From assembly GCF_000226565.1 (NCBI RefSeq), contig NC_016041.1, positions 3,968,001 through 4,032,000 on the forward strand: a stretch of 64,000 nt of DNA, written 5' to 3'. The position numbers and the translations under genes are program-made. Shown piece by piece: positions 1 to 7,751 of this stretch; position 1 is the first letter of the stretch, and every line of letters begins with the position of its first letter. A model generated the notes under the pieces. It did not search any database. It was not told where the DNA came from and saw only the letters and a program-made list of their open reading frames with translations. The DNA is from Glaciecola nitratireducens FR1064. Its GTDB lineage: Bacteria; Pseudomonadota; Gammaproteobacteria; Enterobacterales; Alteromonadaceae.

Positions 1-1
1 A

Positions 2-322
2 GTGTGTTTTTTACCGACCTTGTATGAACTGCCGCATGGAGTAATTGTATTGGCATTAACTGGCGTATTAATCGATTTTGCCGTCCAGGCAAATATGGTG
101 CTAGGTCAGCGTGCTGTATATGAACTTGTCCCAGAGAGTAGAGCTCGCTTAAATGCTATTTACATGACCAGTATATTTTTGGGAGGTGCGCTTGGCTCTC
201 TTATCGCTAGCCCGCTATACGAATCTGGCGGATGGAGCAGCGTAGCGATAGTCGCAGCAATCATGCCGTTAATATCGCTGATCGCGTTTGGTATTAATGC
301 TAGAAAAAGTAAAGTAGCGTGA
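2..322 (+). CDS. MFS transporter, C-terminal part (partial)
   Basis: This is the last 106 codons of a membrane protein whose start lies before the window. The translation shows alternating hydrophobic helices typical of the last three or four membrane segments of a major facilitator superfamily transporter, with a loop rich in Arg and Glu (RAVYELVPESRARLNA) followed by TSIFLGGALGSL. That loop-helix pattern is common in sugar or drug exporters of the YdhP/NepI type. The substrate cannot be inferred. The GTG at position 2 is only the first in-frame start-like codon and not the true start. Confidence 0.75.
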   Translation: MCFLPTLYELPHGVIVLALTGVLIDFAVQANMVLGQRAVYELVPESRARLNAIYMTSIFLGGALGSLIASPLYESGGWSSVAIVAAIMPLISLIAFGINARKSKVA

Positions 323-387
323 CTTGAGTTCTGCGAGAGCAAGTTGTTAAACATCGTTTTTTGATACTATCTGATCAGAGCACTTGA

Positions 388-897
388 TTAAATGTCTTGA
401 TTGCAAAGAATCTCTGCCTTTTCTCCTGTGAAGGAATCGTACAGCGCTCTGTGGGCTGTATATGAAAGAGCATCCTTTCTGCTTGTATACTGAGCGATCC
501 AGTCTAACAACATTGCTAAATTCTCATCTTGAGCTTCTTTTGATTCATATTTATGTGGTTCCCATGGCCGCTTGCTGGCATTCTCCATACAAAGTTTAGC
601 CGGCAGATTCATAAATATAGCTTTGTTTGCAAACGGTTTTACTAACTCTAATAGGTCCGAATAACAGCCTTCCACGACCCATTCATCCGTTTCTCGGATA
701 AAAGTTTGAATTTTATGGTGTGCGTCCTCTAGGGAGCTTCGCTCAGGGGGACTTGTGGGAAGCCAAGCTAAAACGTCCAAATCAAGATGAGCAAGGCCTT
801 GGTCGCGAAGTTTTGCAGCTAACGTAGACTTACCTGAGCCTGAATTTCCAAAAATGATGACTTTTCTCACAGAGCCTCTCAATCTTAAATTAAACAC
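388..897 (-). CDS. P-loop kinase-like ATPase (adenylate kinase/FlaR-like)
   Basis: A 169-residue soluble protein with a clear Walker A loop, GNSGSGKST, at about residues 17-25, preceded by the strand KVIIFG. Small stand-alone P-loop proteins of this type are usually annotated as AAA family ATPase, adenylate kinase-like or DNA topology modulation protein. The conserved DxD-like segment after the loop (LDLDVLAW) and WVVEGCY fit that kinase-like family, which probably phosphorylates a small molecule. The substrate is unknown. It stands alone between the MFS gene and the cyclase operon. The start may be the internal GTG just before RKVIIFG, because the first ten residues are not part of the fold. 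Confidence 0.7.
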   Translation of the reverse strand: MFNLRLRGSVRKVIIFGNSGSGKSTLAAKLRDQGLAHLDLDVLAWLPTSPPERSSLEDAHHKIQTFIRETDEWVVEGCYSDLLELVKPFANKAIFMNLPAKLCMENASKRPWEPHKYESKEAQDENLAMLLDWIAQYTSRKDALSYTAHRALYDSFTGEKAEILCNQDI

Positions 898-984
898 CGC
901 AGATTTTTCAGGTATGTGATCTGAAAGCGCAATAAATCTAGGGTAAGCCTCTATCTTACTTCAAAAATCTAACTGCGTTGAAAG

Positions 985-2637
985 TTAAGCATAATTCACA
1001 ATAGTATACTGTTTAGTTTTTTGTTTCTTGGTAAGGTACATAAGTCCATCGGCGCGTGTAATTAAACTATCAATATCTGCAGCTTTGTTTGGTGCCAAGA
1101 TGACAACACCAACGCTCGCTCCAACTTTTACTGATAGCTCGACATCAATGACAACTTCGCCTGAGATAGCTTCGATAAGGCGCTCTACTTGGTTTTTTAT
1201 TTCATTTGCATCAATTAGCGCACTCTCAAGTAATTCAGGATCAGATAGTTCTGCATCATCTACCAAGTCGCCTAAATTGAAACTCATTCCTAATAAAAAC
1301 TCATCGCCACCCCAGCGTATGTTAACCGCACTAGCATCAATATTAGACGCTATAATTCGCTGGCTAACTTGCTTTAAAACCACGTCACCCACATCATGCC
1401 CATAAGTATCATTTACAGGTTTAAACTTATCCAAGTCGATCATCATCAAGGCGAACACTGTCTGACTATTACCCAGTGTTTCTTCGGTTTGTCGGCCTAA
1501 CTTTTGACTCAAACGTTCCAGTCCAGCCCGACGACTTAGCAGCCCGGTAAGGGAATCATGATCCGCTTCATAACGCGCTTTTTCTTCGCGCTTTTTGCGA
1601 TGCGTAATATCGTAAATGATGACTTCCACTAGCTGTTCTGAATCTTCACGAGACTCAGTACGAACGTCTTTAATACTCGAAAATATACAGTGTAAAAAGC
1701 GCGTCTCTATACCAACTGTTAATTCAACATCAAGGTCAGTTTGAGACACACCCGTTGCGGTAAATAAGAGTTTGATTTGATCTTGAATGACGCCTGGCGA
1801 ATCAAATAGCGCAGGGAAGTCTTGCCCATCAAGCTCCTTTCCAAACAATTGACTCAGTGCAGGGTTTGCGATGTTAATTTTTCCATCCGCTGTAAGCAAA
1901 CCTATACCCGCAGTAGCTTGTTCGAACAGCAATCGAAAACGCCGTTGTAACTCTTCGGTACTTTCGCGTAATTGCCTTTCAGATAAAAACTGCTGTTTTA
2001 AAGCAGCTATCAATAAATTGGTCTTGTTTGATAAAGATGAGATTTCATTTTTTTGCTTATAACCAATATCAATCGGCAGAATAAACTCAGGCGCCTCAGT
2101 ATCGATAGCTTCAACGGCTTGAGACAGCTTTTTTATTGGTTTAGTTAGCTTAGAGCGAACGTAAAAGCCAACCGCCACTGCGATTATCACACTCAAACCG
2201 ACTAATAAAAATGCATTCTGTAAACTTGTACTCGTCGCTTGAGCTTTGATAAAGTCGAGATTGGGAACAACTTCAAGTGTGCCAATCACTTCTTCTGGAC
2301 TAAACGGATTGTAGAGTTTTATGTTTATGGATGAAATTGCATTGGTACTTTTACCCGATGTGATAACAATGCCGTCACTTTCAGTGCGAATAGTCGCTGA
2401 CATAATCAAATCGTTGTTAGCTAAGCCATCAACAACATCTTGGCCCAGCTCCTCATCCACTAAATAGGCAGCAATAGCGCTAGTGCTTTTAGCAGTATCA
2501 GAAAGTTGTTGCACAAGCTGTTGATTTTGAGTGGTAACTTGTTGCAACTGGTAGCTGTAATTTAAGCTCGCGAATATGCTGGATATTGCCAAAGACAATA
2601 AGCCAATCACCAAGCTTATTCTTAACGACAGCTTCAT
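985..2637 (-). CDS. Membrane diguanylate cyclase (sensor-HAMP-PAS-GGDEF)
   Basis: A 550-residue inner-membrane signalling protein predicted to make cyclic di-GMP from two GTP. It has a membrane segment near residues 5-25, a periplasmic sensor region to about 140, a second membrane segment near 143-163 (LLVGLSVIIAVAVGFYV), a HAMP linker, a PAS domain near 235-345 ending in the usual DITHRKK, and a GGDEF domain from about 355. The catalytic motif GGDEF is intact at 443-447. The RxxD inhibitory site normally found just upstream is not present (the stretch reads DASAVNIRW), so classic product inhibition is not expected. It is the last gene of a three-gene operon behind a porin and a PstS-like binding protein, 18 bp after the porin gene. 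The signal sensed is unknown, but may relate to what the first two gene products bind. Confidence 0.88.
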   Translation of the reverse strand: MKLSLRISLVIGLLSLAISSIFASLNYSYQLQQVTTQNQQLVQQLSDTAKSTSAIAAYLVDEELGQDVVDGLANNDLIMSATIRTESDGIVITSGKSTNAISSINIKLYNPFSPEEVIGTLEVVPNLDFIKAQATSTSLQNAFLLVGLSVIIAVAVGFYVRSKLTKPIKKLSQAVEAIDTEAPEFILPIDIGYKQKNEISSLSNKTNLLIAALKQQFLSERQLRESTEELQRRFRLLFEQATAGIGLLTADGKINIANPALSQLFGKELDGQDFPALFDSPGVIQDQIKLLFTATGVSQTDLDVELTVGIETRFLHCIFSSIKDVRTESREDSEQLVEVIIYDITHRKKREEKARYEADHDSLTGLLSRRAGLERLSQKLGRQTEETLGNSQTVFALMMIDLDKFKPVNDTYGHDVGDVVLKQVSQRIIASNIDASAVNIRWGGDEFLLGMSFNLGDLVDDAELSDPELLESALIDANEIKNQVERLIEAISGEVVIDVELSVKVGASVGVVILAPNKAADIDSLITRADGLMYLTKKQKTKQYTIVNYA

Positions 2638-2655
2638 AGACGATTTCCCTACTAT

Positions 2656-3933
2656 TTAAAAAGTAGTGGTCAGGCTAATATTGGCTACATTATAGGTGAA
2701 TTTCTCTGAAGGTGTAAGCGCTGTTAATTCTCCGAAGAAGCCACTGCCAAACGAGTCGATTCGATAATGATCAAATTGAGCTTTGAACGACCAACTATCA
2801 GAAAAGTCCCACTTCATACCAAGCGAAATGGAGCGCTGCTGAATTGAAGCACCGCGAATAGTTTCGTTAGAGTCAGCAGTGAGAAATAAGAGTTGCTGAT
2901 ATACTGGACTAGGAAGCGCTGCCTGCGCAGCAGCAAAATCAATAACTTCTGGTTGTTCGCCCCGATTATAAAAAGCCAGCGTCATATAAGGCGTAAGAGA
3001 GGCAATACGATAGCTTGCCGTTGCATAGCCAGAGCGAGCGCTACTAGCTAAACCCCAATCACCGTCGTAGTCAGACAATTCAGCGATAAATTCGACGTCA
3101 TTTAAGGTATATTGACCACCAATTGAAGCGTAGGTAACTCGACGCCCATCTGGAATAATTGAGAATTGGATTTGTTCTGCATAAGGCTTAAATATGCTAG
3201 GAACCAAACCAATCGCAGAGACAAATTCATCAGCATCGGGAAAAACAAAGTTATCTAATTTCGCCGACAAATAAGCAGCGTGAATTCGCCACTCAGTAGC
3301 TTGAAACTCAACGTTAAACACAGTGAAATCTTCATAATCTACCCTCACATCGCCGGCTTCGCCGCCATTATGCAGTATACTTTCGCCGTATGAGAGAGAA
3401 AATTTAATAGCGCCGAAATCGACATCATGAATATAGCTAGTTTGCAAACCATCCATATTGCCCAGCGAACCTGCGGTAGAATACATTTCAACTGGCGGTC
3501 GAGCCCAAGTCAGCAGATGGCCTACATAGCGGTAGTCAGTGAAAAGGTAACTGTTGGTACTGAAACGACCTATTTTAGCCGACCAGTTTCGATTTATTTG
3601 ATAACGTAAAAATGCTAGCTCAACGTAATTGTTTAGATTCGTGTCGGTTCGGTCTTGCACGATAATTTGTCCAACCGCATCAAGATTCTCTGAGAATCTA
3701 ACGTTTGCCTGAAGTCCTAGCACAGAATCTGGCGCAAATGAGAAGTCCTCTCTACCTTTGTTTAACAGTGAACTTCTAAAACTAACGGTATCGCCACCCG
3801 AGTGCGTCAAGCCTATTGTAGCGAAACCACTCACTTCAACTTCTTGTGCTGCACTGTTCTGGCTTAAACCTAAATTCACTAAAAAGAAACAAAAGAGAAG
3901 GTACAATTGGGTGCTATTTAAATTCATAGACAA
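2656..3933 (-). CDS. Outer-membrane porin-like beta-barrel protein
   Basis: A 425-residue exported protein. It has an N-terminal signal peptide (hydrophobic LYLLFCFFLVNLGLS, then NSAAQ before the mature start EVEVSGFATIGL), alternating beta-strand patterns throughout, and a terminal Phe (ISLTTTF), the usual signature for outer-membrane barrel assembly. The opening SGFATIGLTHSGG resembles porins of the general gammaproteobacterial superfamily. The gene overlaps the end of the upstream binding-protein gene by about 20 bp and precedes the diguanylate cyclase by 18 bp, so the three are very likely co-transcribed and translationally coupled. The transported solute is not known. A start two codons later (second Met) is equally possible. 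Confidence 0.75.
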   Translation of the reverse strand: MSMNLNSTQLYLLFCFFLVNLGLSQNSAAQEVEVSGFATIGLTHSGGDTVSFRSSLLNKGREDFSFAPDSVLGLQANVRFSENLDAVGQIIVQDRTDTNLNNYVELAFLRYQINRNWSAKIGRFSTNSYLFTDYRYVGHLLTWARPPVEMYSTAGSLGNMDGLQTSYIHDVDFGAIKFSLSYGESILHNGGEAGDVRVDYEDFTVFNVEFQATEWRIHAAYLSAKLDNFVFPDADEFVSAIGLVPSIFKPYAEQIQFSIIPDGRRVTYASIGGQYTLNDVEFIAELSDYDGDWGLASSARSGYATASYRIASLTPYMTLAFYNRGEQPEVIDFAAAQAALPSPVYQQLLFLTADSNETIRGASIQQRSISLGMKWDFSDSWSFKAQFDHYRIDSFGSGFFGELTALTPSEKFTYNVANISLTTTF

Positions 3934-4417
3934 TTTTCATCCCCGGTTGCACGTCACTCGCTAGTAAATAAGCCAGTGCATGGGTGTCATTTTTTATGAT
4001 AGAAGCTACTTCAGCGGTTGAATCAACCTTCTGAGGTGGCGTTGCGCGTCCAGAAAAAAGCAGTCTCGACCAATACGCGTTGATTTTTCTTTCGCTTTTA
4101 CCCACCAGTAACTCGTAAAAAGCTTCGCGATTACCATTTCCTGAACTGAAATCAATGGGTACTACGGACTCGCCATTCGGAAATTTATTGAAGCGCCCCA
4201 TATAGATATCTGTTAATTCTTTTTTTGACAATGAGCCTGTCGAGCTTTTTGAATTAACAACCACCACCAATGAATCAGCGCTTTGCGAATAAGAAGGTGT
4301 GACTAAACCCACATAAAGTGCGAACGCACAATACAGTGTCAGAGTTATTCCTTGCCATCGCGGGGATTTCTGTTGAACGCTTATATTTAGCTCCAGATCA
4401 GTCCAATAGGGGATCAA
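3914..4417 (-). CDS. Small PstS-like periplasmic binding-domain protein
   Basis: A 167-residue protein with a hydrophobic export segment at about 22-43 and a short substrate-binding domain. The stretch LVVVVNSKSSTGSLSKKELTDIYMGR is typical of short phosphate-ABC-transporter-like binding proteins (PBP-like domain), as is the central FSSGNGNREAFYELLVGK. At about 120 mature residues it is less than half the size of a true PstS, and no ABC permease or ATPase is nearby. It is the first gene of the operon with a porin and a diguanylate cyclase, and it overlaps the porin gene by about 20 bp. A role as a periplasmic sensing or delivery partner for that system is inferred from context only. Confidence 0.72.
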   Translation of the reverse strand: MIPYWTDLELNISVQQKSPRWQGITLTLYCAFALYVGLVTPSYSQSADSLVVVVNSKSSTGSLSKKELTDIYMGRFNKFPNGESVVPIDFSSGNGNREAFYELLVGKSERKINAYWSRLLFSGRATPPQKVDSTAEVASIIKNDTHALAYLLASDVQPGMKIVYEFK

Positions 4418-4534
4418 TTGACTTAACTAGCATATTTTAAAATACACCATTGACGAGTTGTTTAGGGGATTTTTCAATAGTACATGGAGTGCTTTGCAAC
4501 AATGGTATCAAATCATACTGAATGTTATCTGGAA

Positions 4535-5404
4535 TTATACTGAAAAATTAATACTGCTTTCTGATTGCATTGATATACCAGCATAAAAACCACTCACCAC
4601 TGCTGCTGTCTTCTGTGCCTGCTCACTCAATCTAGAACCGGCTTTCAAGACCTGTTGGCCTTCGCCAGTGTCCGTTGAATCACTTCGACTTTTTATGCTT
4701 TGAGGGGACTCACCGGCTGACGCGGACGAGATACCCGCGCTTTGCTCCTTGGCTAATTCACTGCGTGCATTTTGCTCTTTTTGAGCTGCATCGCTAGCCA
4801 CTTTGTAATCTTGTGGTGAAGGCTCTGCAGGTGCTAATGCCGCGGCCTTAACTTGCTGCATTTTACGGATTGTTTCTGTTGGTGTGTTTTCATTTGAAAC
4901 ATCTATTGATACTTCACCACCAACCGCATAACGCTTATTGTCCGGACCTGTTTCATATTCGTATGTTGGAGCTCCTGCATACTGCCCCCCCGTTGCAGCG
5001 TGCGCCTGCTCATGCACTCGCACCTCGCGATCGCGGTCTTTCAGTTCTGCAACTTTCTTATCTTCGCTTTGTTGTTGCTGTTGTTCCTGTTTTGACTCCG
5101 CGCTTTCTTTGCCCGCACTCTCTTCATTCGCATTATCTTTACTAGCTTCTCCATTAAAGTTTTCGGCTAAGGATTGATTTGCTGTTGGGCGCTCATAAGT
5201 AGGGTTCTGCAATAAGTTTGCTTGATTCGCAGTTTGATTATTGCGGTCGCCATCGTTACCAAGGCCTTTTTCGGCGGCACTTTTATCACCCTGCGTTACC
5301 GAGGGAATAGCTTCACGCAGAACATTTTCACGACGCACACTATCCGTTCCTACACTGTTGGTAGGATAGCCAAAGCTGTTTGGGATAGGCGTTACAATAT
5401 TCAT
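4535..5404 (-). CDS. SprA-related putative metalloprotease (CJM1_0395 family)
   Basis: A 289-residue protein without a signal peptide. The first 110 residues are low-complexity and rich in Asn, Gln, Glu and Lys. The conserved core follows: [16 protein letters not shown], containing an HExxH zinc motif (HEQAH), then [18 protein letters not shown] and a [18 protein letters not shown] helix. This combination marks the SprA-related family of putative metalloproteases found in many flagellated proteobacteria. The C-terminal part is again low complexity. It is followed after about 70 bp by a small protein with a flagellar-rod-like C-terminus (5474-5731 lies upstream on this strand), so the two may form an operon. 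The substrate is unknown. Confidence 0.8.
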   Translation of the reverse strand: MNIVTPIPNSFGYPTNSVGTDSVRRENVLREAIPSVTQGDKSAAEKGLGNDGDRNNQTANQANLLQNPTYERPTANQSLAENFNGEASKDNANEESAGKESAESKQEQQQQQSEDKKVAELKDRDREVRVHEQAHAATGGQYAGAPTYEYETGPDNKRYAVGGEVSIDVSNENTPTETIRKMQQVKAAALAPAEPSPQDYKVASDAAQKEQNARSELAKEQSAGISSASAGESPQSIKSRSDSTDTGEGQQVLKAGSRLSEQAQKTAAVVSGFYAGISMQSESSINFSV

Positions 5405-5473
5405 TTTTTCTTTTGTTTTCTCGTCTTTTTAATAACTAACTATCAGTAGTTAATGAACTGCATAATCTACGGC

Positions 5474-5731
5474 TTAGGCAAAGGTGTCTATAATCGTGCC
5501 TAAGGTTTCATCCGCAGTTTTAATCACGCGCGCTGAGGCTTCCGCCTGTAAGTTACCCGAAATTAGTTCTACGGCACTCTGATTAATATTTATTGGCTTT
5601 TCACGATCCGGATTATTCGCTGATGACAAATCAACAGCTGCCTTCTTGACTTGCTCAGCCCCTTGATTGTAGCCCTGAACGCCAGAATATAAGGCACTTG
5701 ATAAATTGCCAGTATCAATACCATTTGTCAT
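5474..5731 (-). CDS. Small protein with flagellar rod/hook-like C-terminus
   Basis: An 85-residue protein. The N-terminus (SALYSGVQGYNQGAEQVKKAAVDLSS) and especially the C-terminus (ASARVIKTADETLGTIIDTFA) resemble the two amphipathic helices that flank flagellar axial proteins of the FlgB/C/E/F/G type, here joined without the central domain. No other flagellar gene is in the window. It directly precedes the SprA-like gene on the same strand, and I recall that pairing from related genomes. It may be a mini axial-like protein or a substrate of its neighbour; that is inference. A ribosome-binding-site-like AAAGAGG precedes the ATG. Confidence 0.65.
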   Translation of the reverse strand: MTNGIDTGNLSSALYSGVQGYNQGAEQVKKAAVDLSSANNPDREKPININQSAVELISGNLQAEASARVIKTADETLGTIIDTFA

Positions 5732-5906
5732 TTGTTAGAACCTCTTTGCTAAGGGATACAGGTGTCCATTTTCTGCTTCTCTAATTCTTTTATTGCACCG
5801 CGATGAACTAAAAAAACATTGCTATACAACTTGCCGTATCCAAGTTATCGGCATGTTCCTGAATTACTTTAGCAATTTTTTAAATTTTATTTTAGCAGCG
5901 TAATCA

Positions 5907-6758
5907 TCAAGTTAAAGTATGTACGTCACAAACAAAATCGATAACATGTTTCGAAAACTCAGCCGCGTCAGTTAGAAAAGGGGCATGGGACGCATGTTTA
6001 AATATCAAATGTCGGCTTTCTGGTTGCAAATGATGTATCTCATTAATCGCTTTGTAAGGCACGAGGCTGTCCAATCTTCCATAAGTGCGCAGCGTTGGTA
6101 TTTTTATATCCTTGAGGTTTTGCCTAATATCTGCATTTTGCAGAATTTTTAAGCCACAGGACAGTGCCCTGATATTCGGTGCTGGGTAAATATCAATTGC
6201 GCTTGTGATTTCCTTGATCAAGGTTTTCGCATTTGCAACGCCCATCATTTGAATTGCCAAAAATCGTGTCAGCGTCTTATGATGATTTTGTTCTAATTGA
6301 CTCATAAACATGGATAAAACATCTGGTTTTATGCCATACCAATCGTCAGTCATCTGAAACTTAGGTGTAGAAGCCACGGTCATCAAACCACGCAAATTTG
6401 GATGGTGTTTACTCGCTAGATATTGCGCTACCAGACCGCCTAACGACCACCCGACCAAAATCGTGTTTGTTTTAAGCTCTGAACTCATGGCATTTGCGAC
6501 GCTATGCAAGTCGAAGGGTTCAGGCATGAGATCATGCTTTTCTCCATGCCCCGGCAAACTTATGGTGTAAAAATTAAAGCAAAGTTTGTCGTTTAAAGAA
6601 CGCTCAGTAAGTTGCGCCTTCAGCGTATCAATTAACTGCGTAAAAGCGCCTGAATTCATGCCCCAACCGTGCATAAATCCAACATTGATTTCTGTACTCT
6701 TGATTTCCGTACTTTTGATTTCCATGCTTTTGGCCAGATTGTTAGAAGTGAGAGTCAT
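5907..6758 (-). CDS. bioH: Pimeloyl-ACP methyl ester carboxylesterase BioH
   Basis: An alpha/beta hydrolase of 283 residues. It contains the early HGWGMNS oxyanion region, the nucleophile elbow GWSLGG with the Ser at about residue 105, the catalytic Asp in YGRLDSLVP and the catalytic His in HASHAPFLT. In biotin synthesis BioH removes the methyl ester from pimeloyl-ACP. It is divergent from comF, with nfuA further on; bioH-comF(gntX)-nfuA is a known conserved neighbourhood in gammaproteobacteria, which supports BioH over a generic hydrolase. The extra N-terminus carries a threefold repeat (MEIKSTEIKSTEIN) encoded by 15-bp units, so the real start could be the Met at 6725. Confidence 0.88.
   Translation of the reverse strand: MTLTSNNLAKSMEIKSTEIKSTEINVGFMHGWGMNSGAFTQLIDTLKAQLTERSLNDKLCFNFYTISLPGHGEKHDLMPEPFDLHSVANAMSSELKTNTILVGWSLGGLVAQYLASKHHPNLRGLMTVASTPKFQMTDDWYGIKPDVLSMFMSQLEQNHHKTLTRFLAIQMMGVANAKTLIKEITSAIDIYPAPNIRALSCGLKILQNADIRQNLKDIKIPTLRTYGRLDSLVPYKAINEIHHLQPESRHLIFKHASHAPFLTDAAEFSKHVIDFVCDVHTLT
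6685..6729 (-). repeat. Three 15-bp tandem repeats at the bioH 5' end
   Basis: Three imperfect 15-base units (6685-6699, 6700-6714, 6715-6729) of the form TTGATTTC(C/T)GTACTT on the plus strand. On the coding strand they give repeated EIKST residues just before the BioH fold begins. Because the unit is a multiple of three, a gain or loss of copies would lengthen or shorten the protein rather than break the frame. Confidence 0.8.
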
Positions 6759-6814
6759 GTTAGTCTTATATCCATAAGGATGAAATTTTCAGAATGAGAT
6801 AATAGTTGTTAAGC

Positions 6815-7654
6815 ATGAACCATACGCCAAGCACTGCGCTGAGATTTAGGCTATCACAGCTAACACGATTAACGCAGCGCATTTCATCTATCTTTACCAA
6901 GCGAATTACGCCACGAGTAAAAAGCATCTTTGGGCACCAACACTGTTATTTATGCCACCAATACTCTTATGCAATAGTCTGTCGCTACTGCTTTGATAGA
7001 ATGGCAGAAGAAGGGTTTGGTCAACACCGATCGGCCACGTTGGATTTATTACGCAATCCTGCTGCATTAAAAAACTTAGATACCCCGAATTACGATCATT
7101 TGTATGCCATCGACAATTACGTTTGGCCCCTCAACAAGCTAGTCTTAGATATGAAGTTCGGTCAAAAATCAGTTGCGGCTCGCGCACTAACATCTTTATT
7201 TGTTCACTTTGTGTATTCACGCCTAGGTACTCAAACAGGTAAAGAAACATTAGAAGTACTCGCCGACGCTTTGCAAGATACGGCCAAGACAACCCATATT
7301 CCACAGTTGCTTGTTCCTGTGCCGCTATCAAACAAACGTTATTGGCAAAGGCAATATAATCAAGCTCAGTTGCTCTGTGAATGGTTAAGCAAAGCGACAC
7401 TTATCCCCAATCAAGCAATTGTGCAACGAGTCAAACATACTAAAGCGCAGTCTAAGCTAGATAAAGAGCAACGTATTGCAAATGTAGACAATGCATTTAG
7501 ATGTGATTCGGTCATCAGTGTCGAACACATCGCGCTTATAGACGATGTCATTACCACTGGAGTGACTATCAACGCCGTCTGCCAAGCAATTAAAAAGCAT
7601 AATCCGAAGGTGAGAATTACGATTTGGACGATGGCGATTACGTTACTAAAATAA
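6815..7654 (+). CDS. comF: ComF family protein (phosphoribosyltransferase-like, GntX)
   Basis: A protein of about 279 residues. The N-terminal part has a zinc-binding pair of Cys motifs (CYLCHQYSYAIVCRYC) and the C-terminal half has a PRPP-binding phosphoribosyltransferase loop (ALIDDVITTGVTINA). This is the ComF/GntX family, needed for DNA uptake in competent bacteria and linked to use of DNA as a nutrient in enterics. The start is set at the ATG at 6815; a TTG nine bases upstream is also in frame. It is divergent from bioH, and nfuA follows after the M14 gene, so the usual bioH-comF-nfuA block is split here by the carboxypeptidase. Confidence 0.88.
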   Translation: MNHTPSTALRFRLSQLTRLTQRISSIFTKRITPRVKSIFGHQHCYLCHQYSYAIVCRYCFDRMAEEGFGQHRSATLDLLRNPAALKNLDTPNYDHLYAIDNYVWPLNKLVLDMKFGQKSVAARALTSLFVHFVYSRLGTQTGKETLEVLADALQDTAKTTHIPQLLVPVPLSNKRYWQRQYNQAQLLCEWLSKATLIPNQAIVQRVKHTKAQSKLDKEQRIANVDNAFRCDSVISVEHIALIDDVITTGVTINAVCQAIKKHNPKVRITIWTMAITLLK

Positions 7655-7670
7655 ACCAAGAGAAATAAAA

Positions 7671-7715
7671 AAGCACTCCAGTTGCAGTATATAACATGCA
7701 ATGACTAGAGTGCTT
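7671..7715. terminator. Convergent terminator hairpin comF / M14 peptidase
   Basis: An inverted repeat AAGCACTC (7671-7678) and GAGTGCTT (7708-7715) encloses a second inner pair TTGCA/TGCAA. It sits between two converging genes. The A-rich stretch before the left arm gives a U-run on the minus strand, so it is best placed to end the M14 transcript. Confidence 0.6.
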
Positions 7716-7751
7716 GCTTAGGGAGCTAATAGTAAATTGTTGTTAAGCGTC

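Noticed and set aside
4870-5177. Plus-strand open frames opposite the SprA-like gene
   Set aside because: Cys- and Ser-rich composition is the antisense image of the Glu/Gln-rich coding strand.
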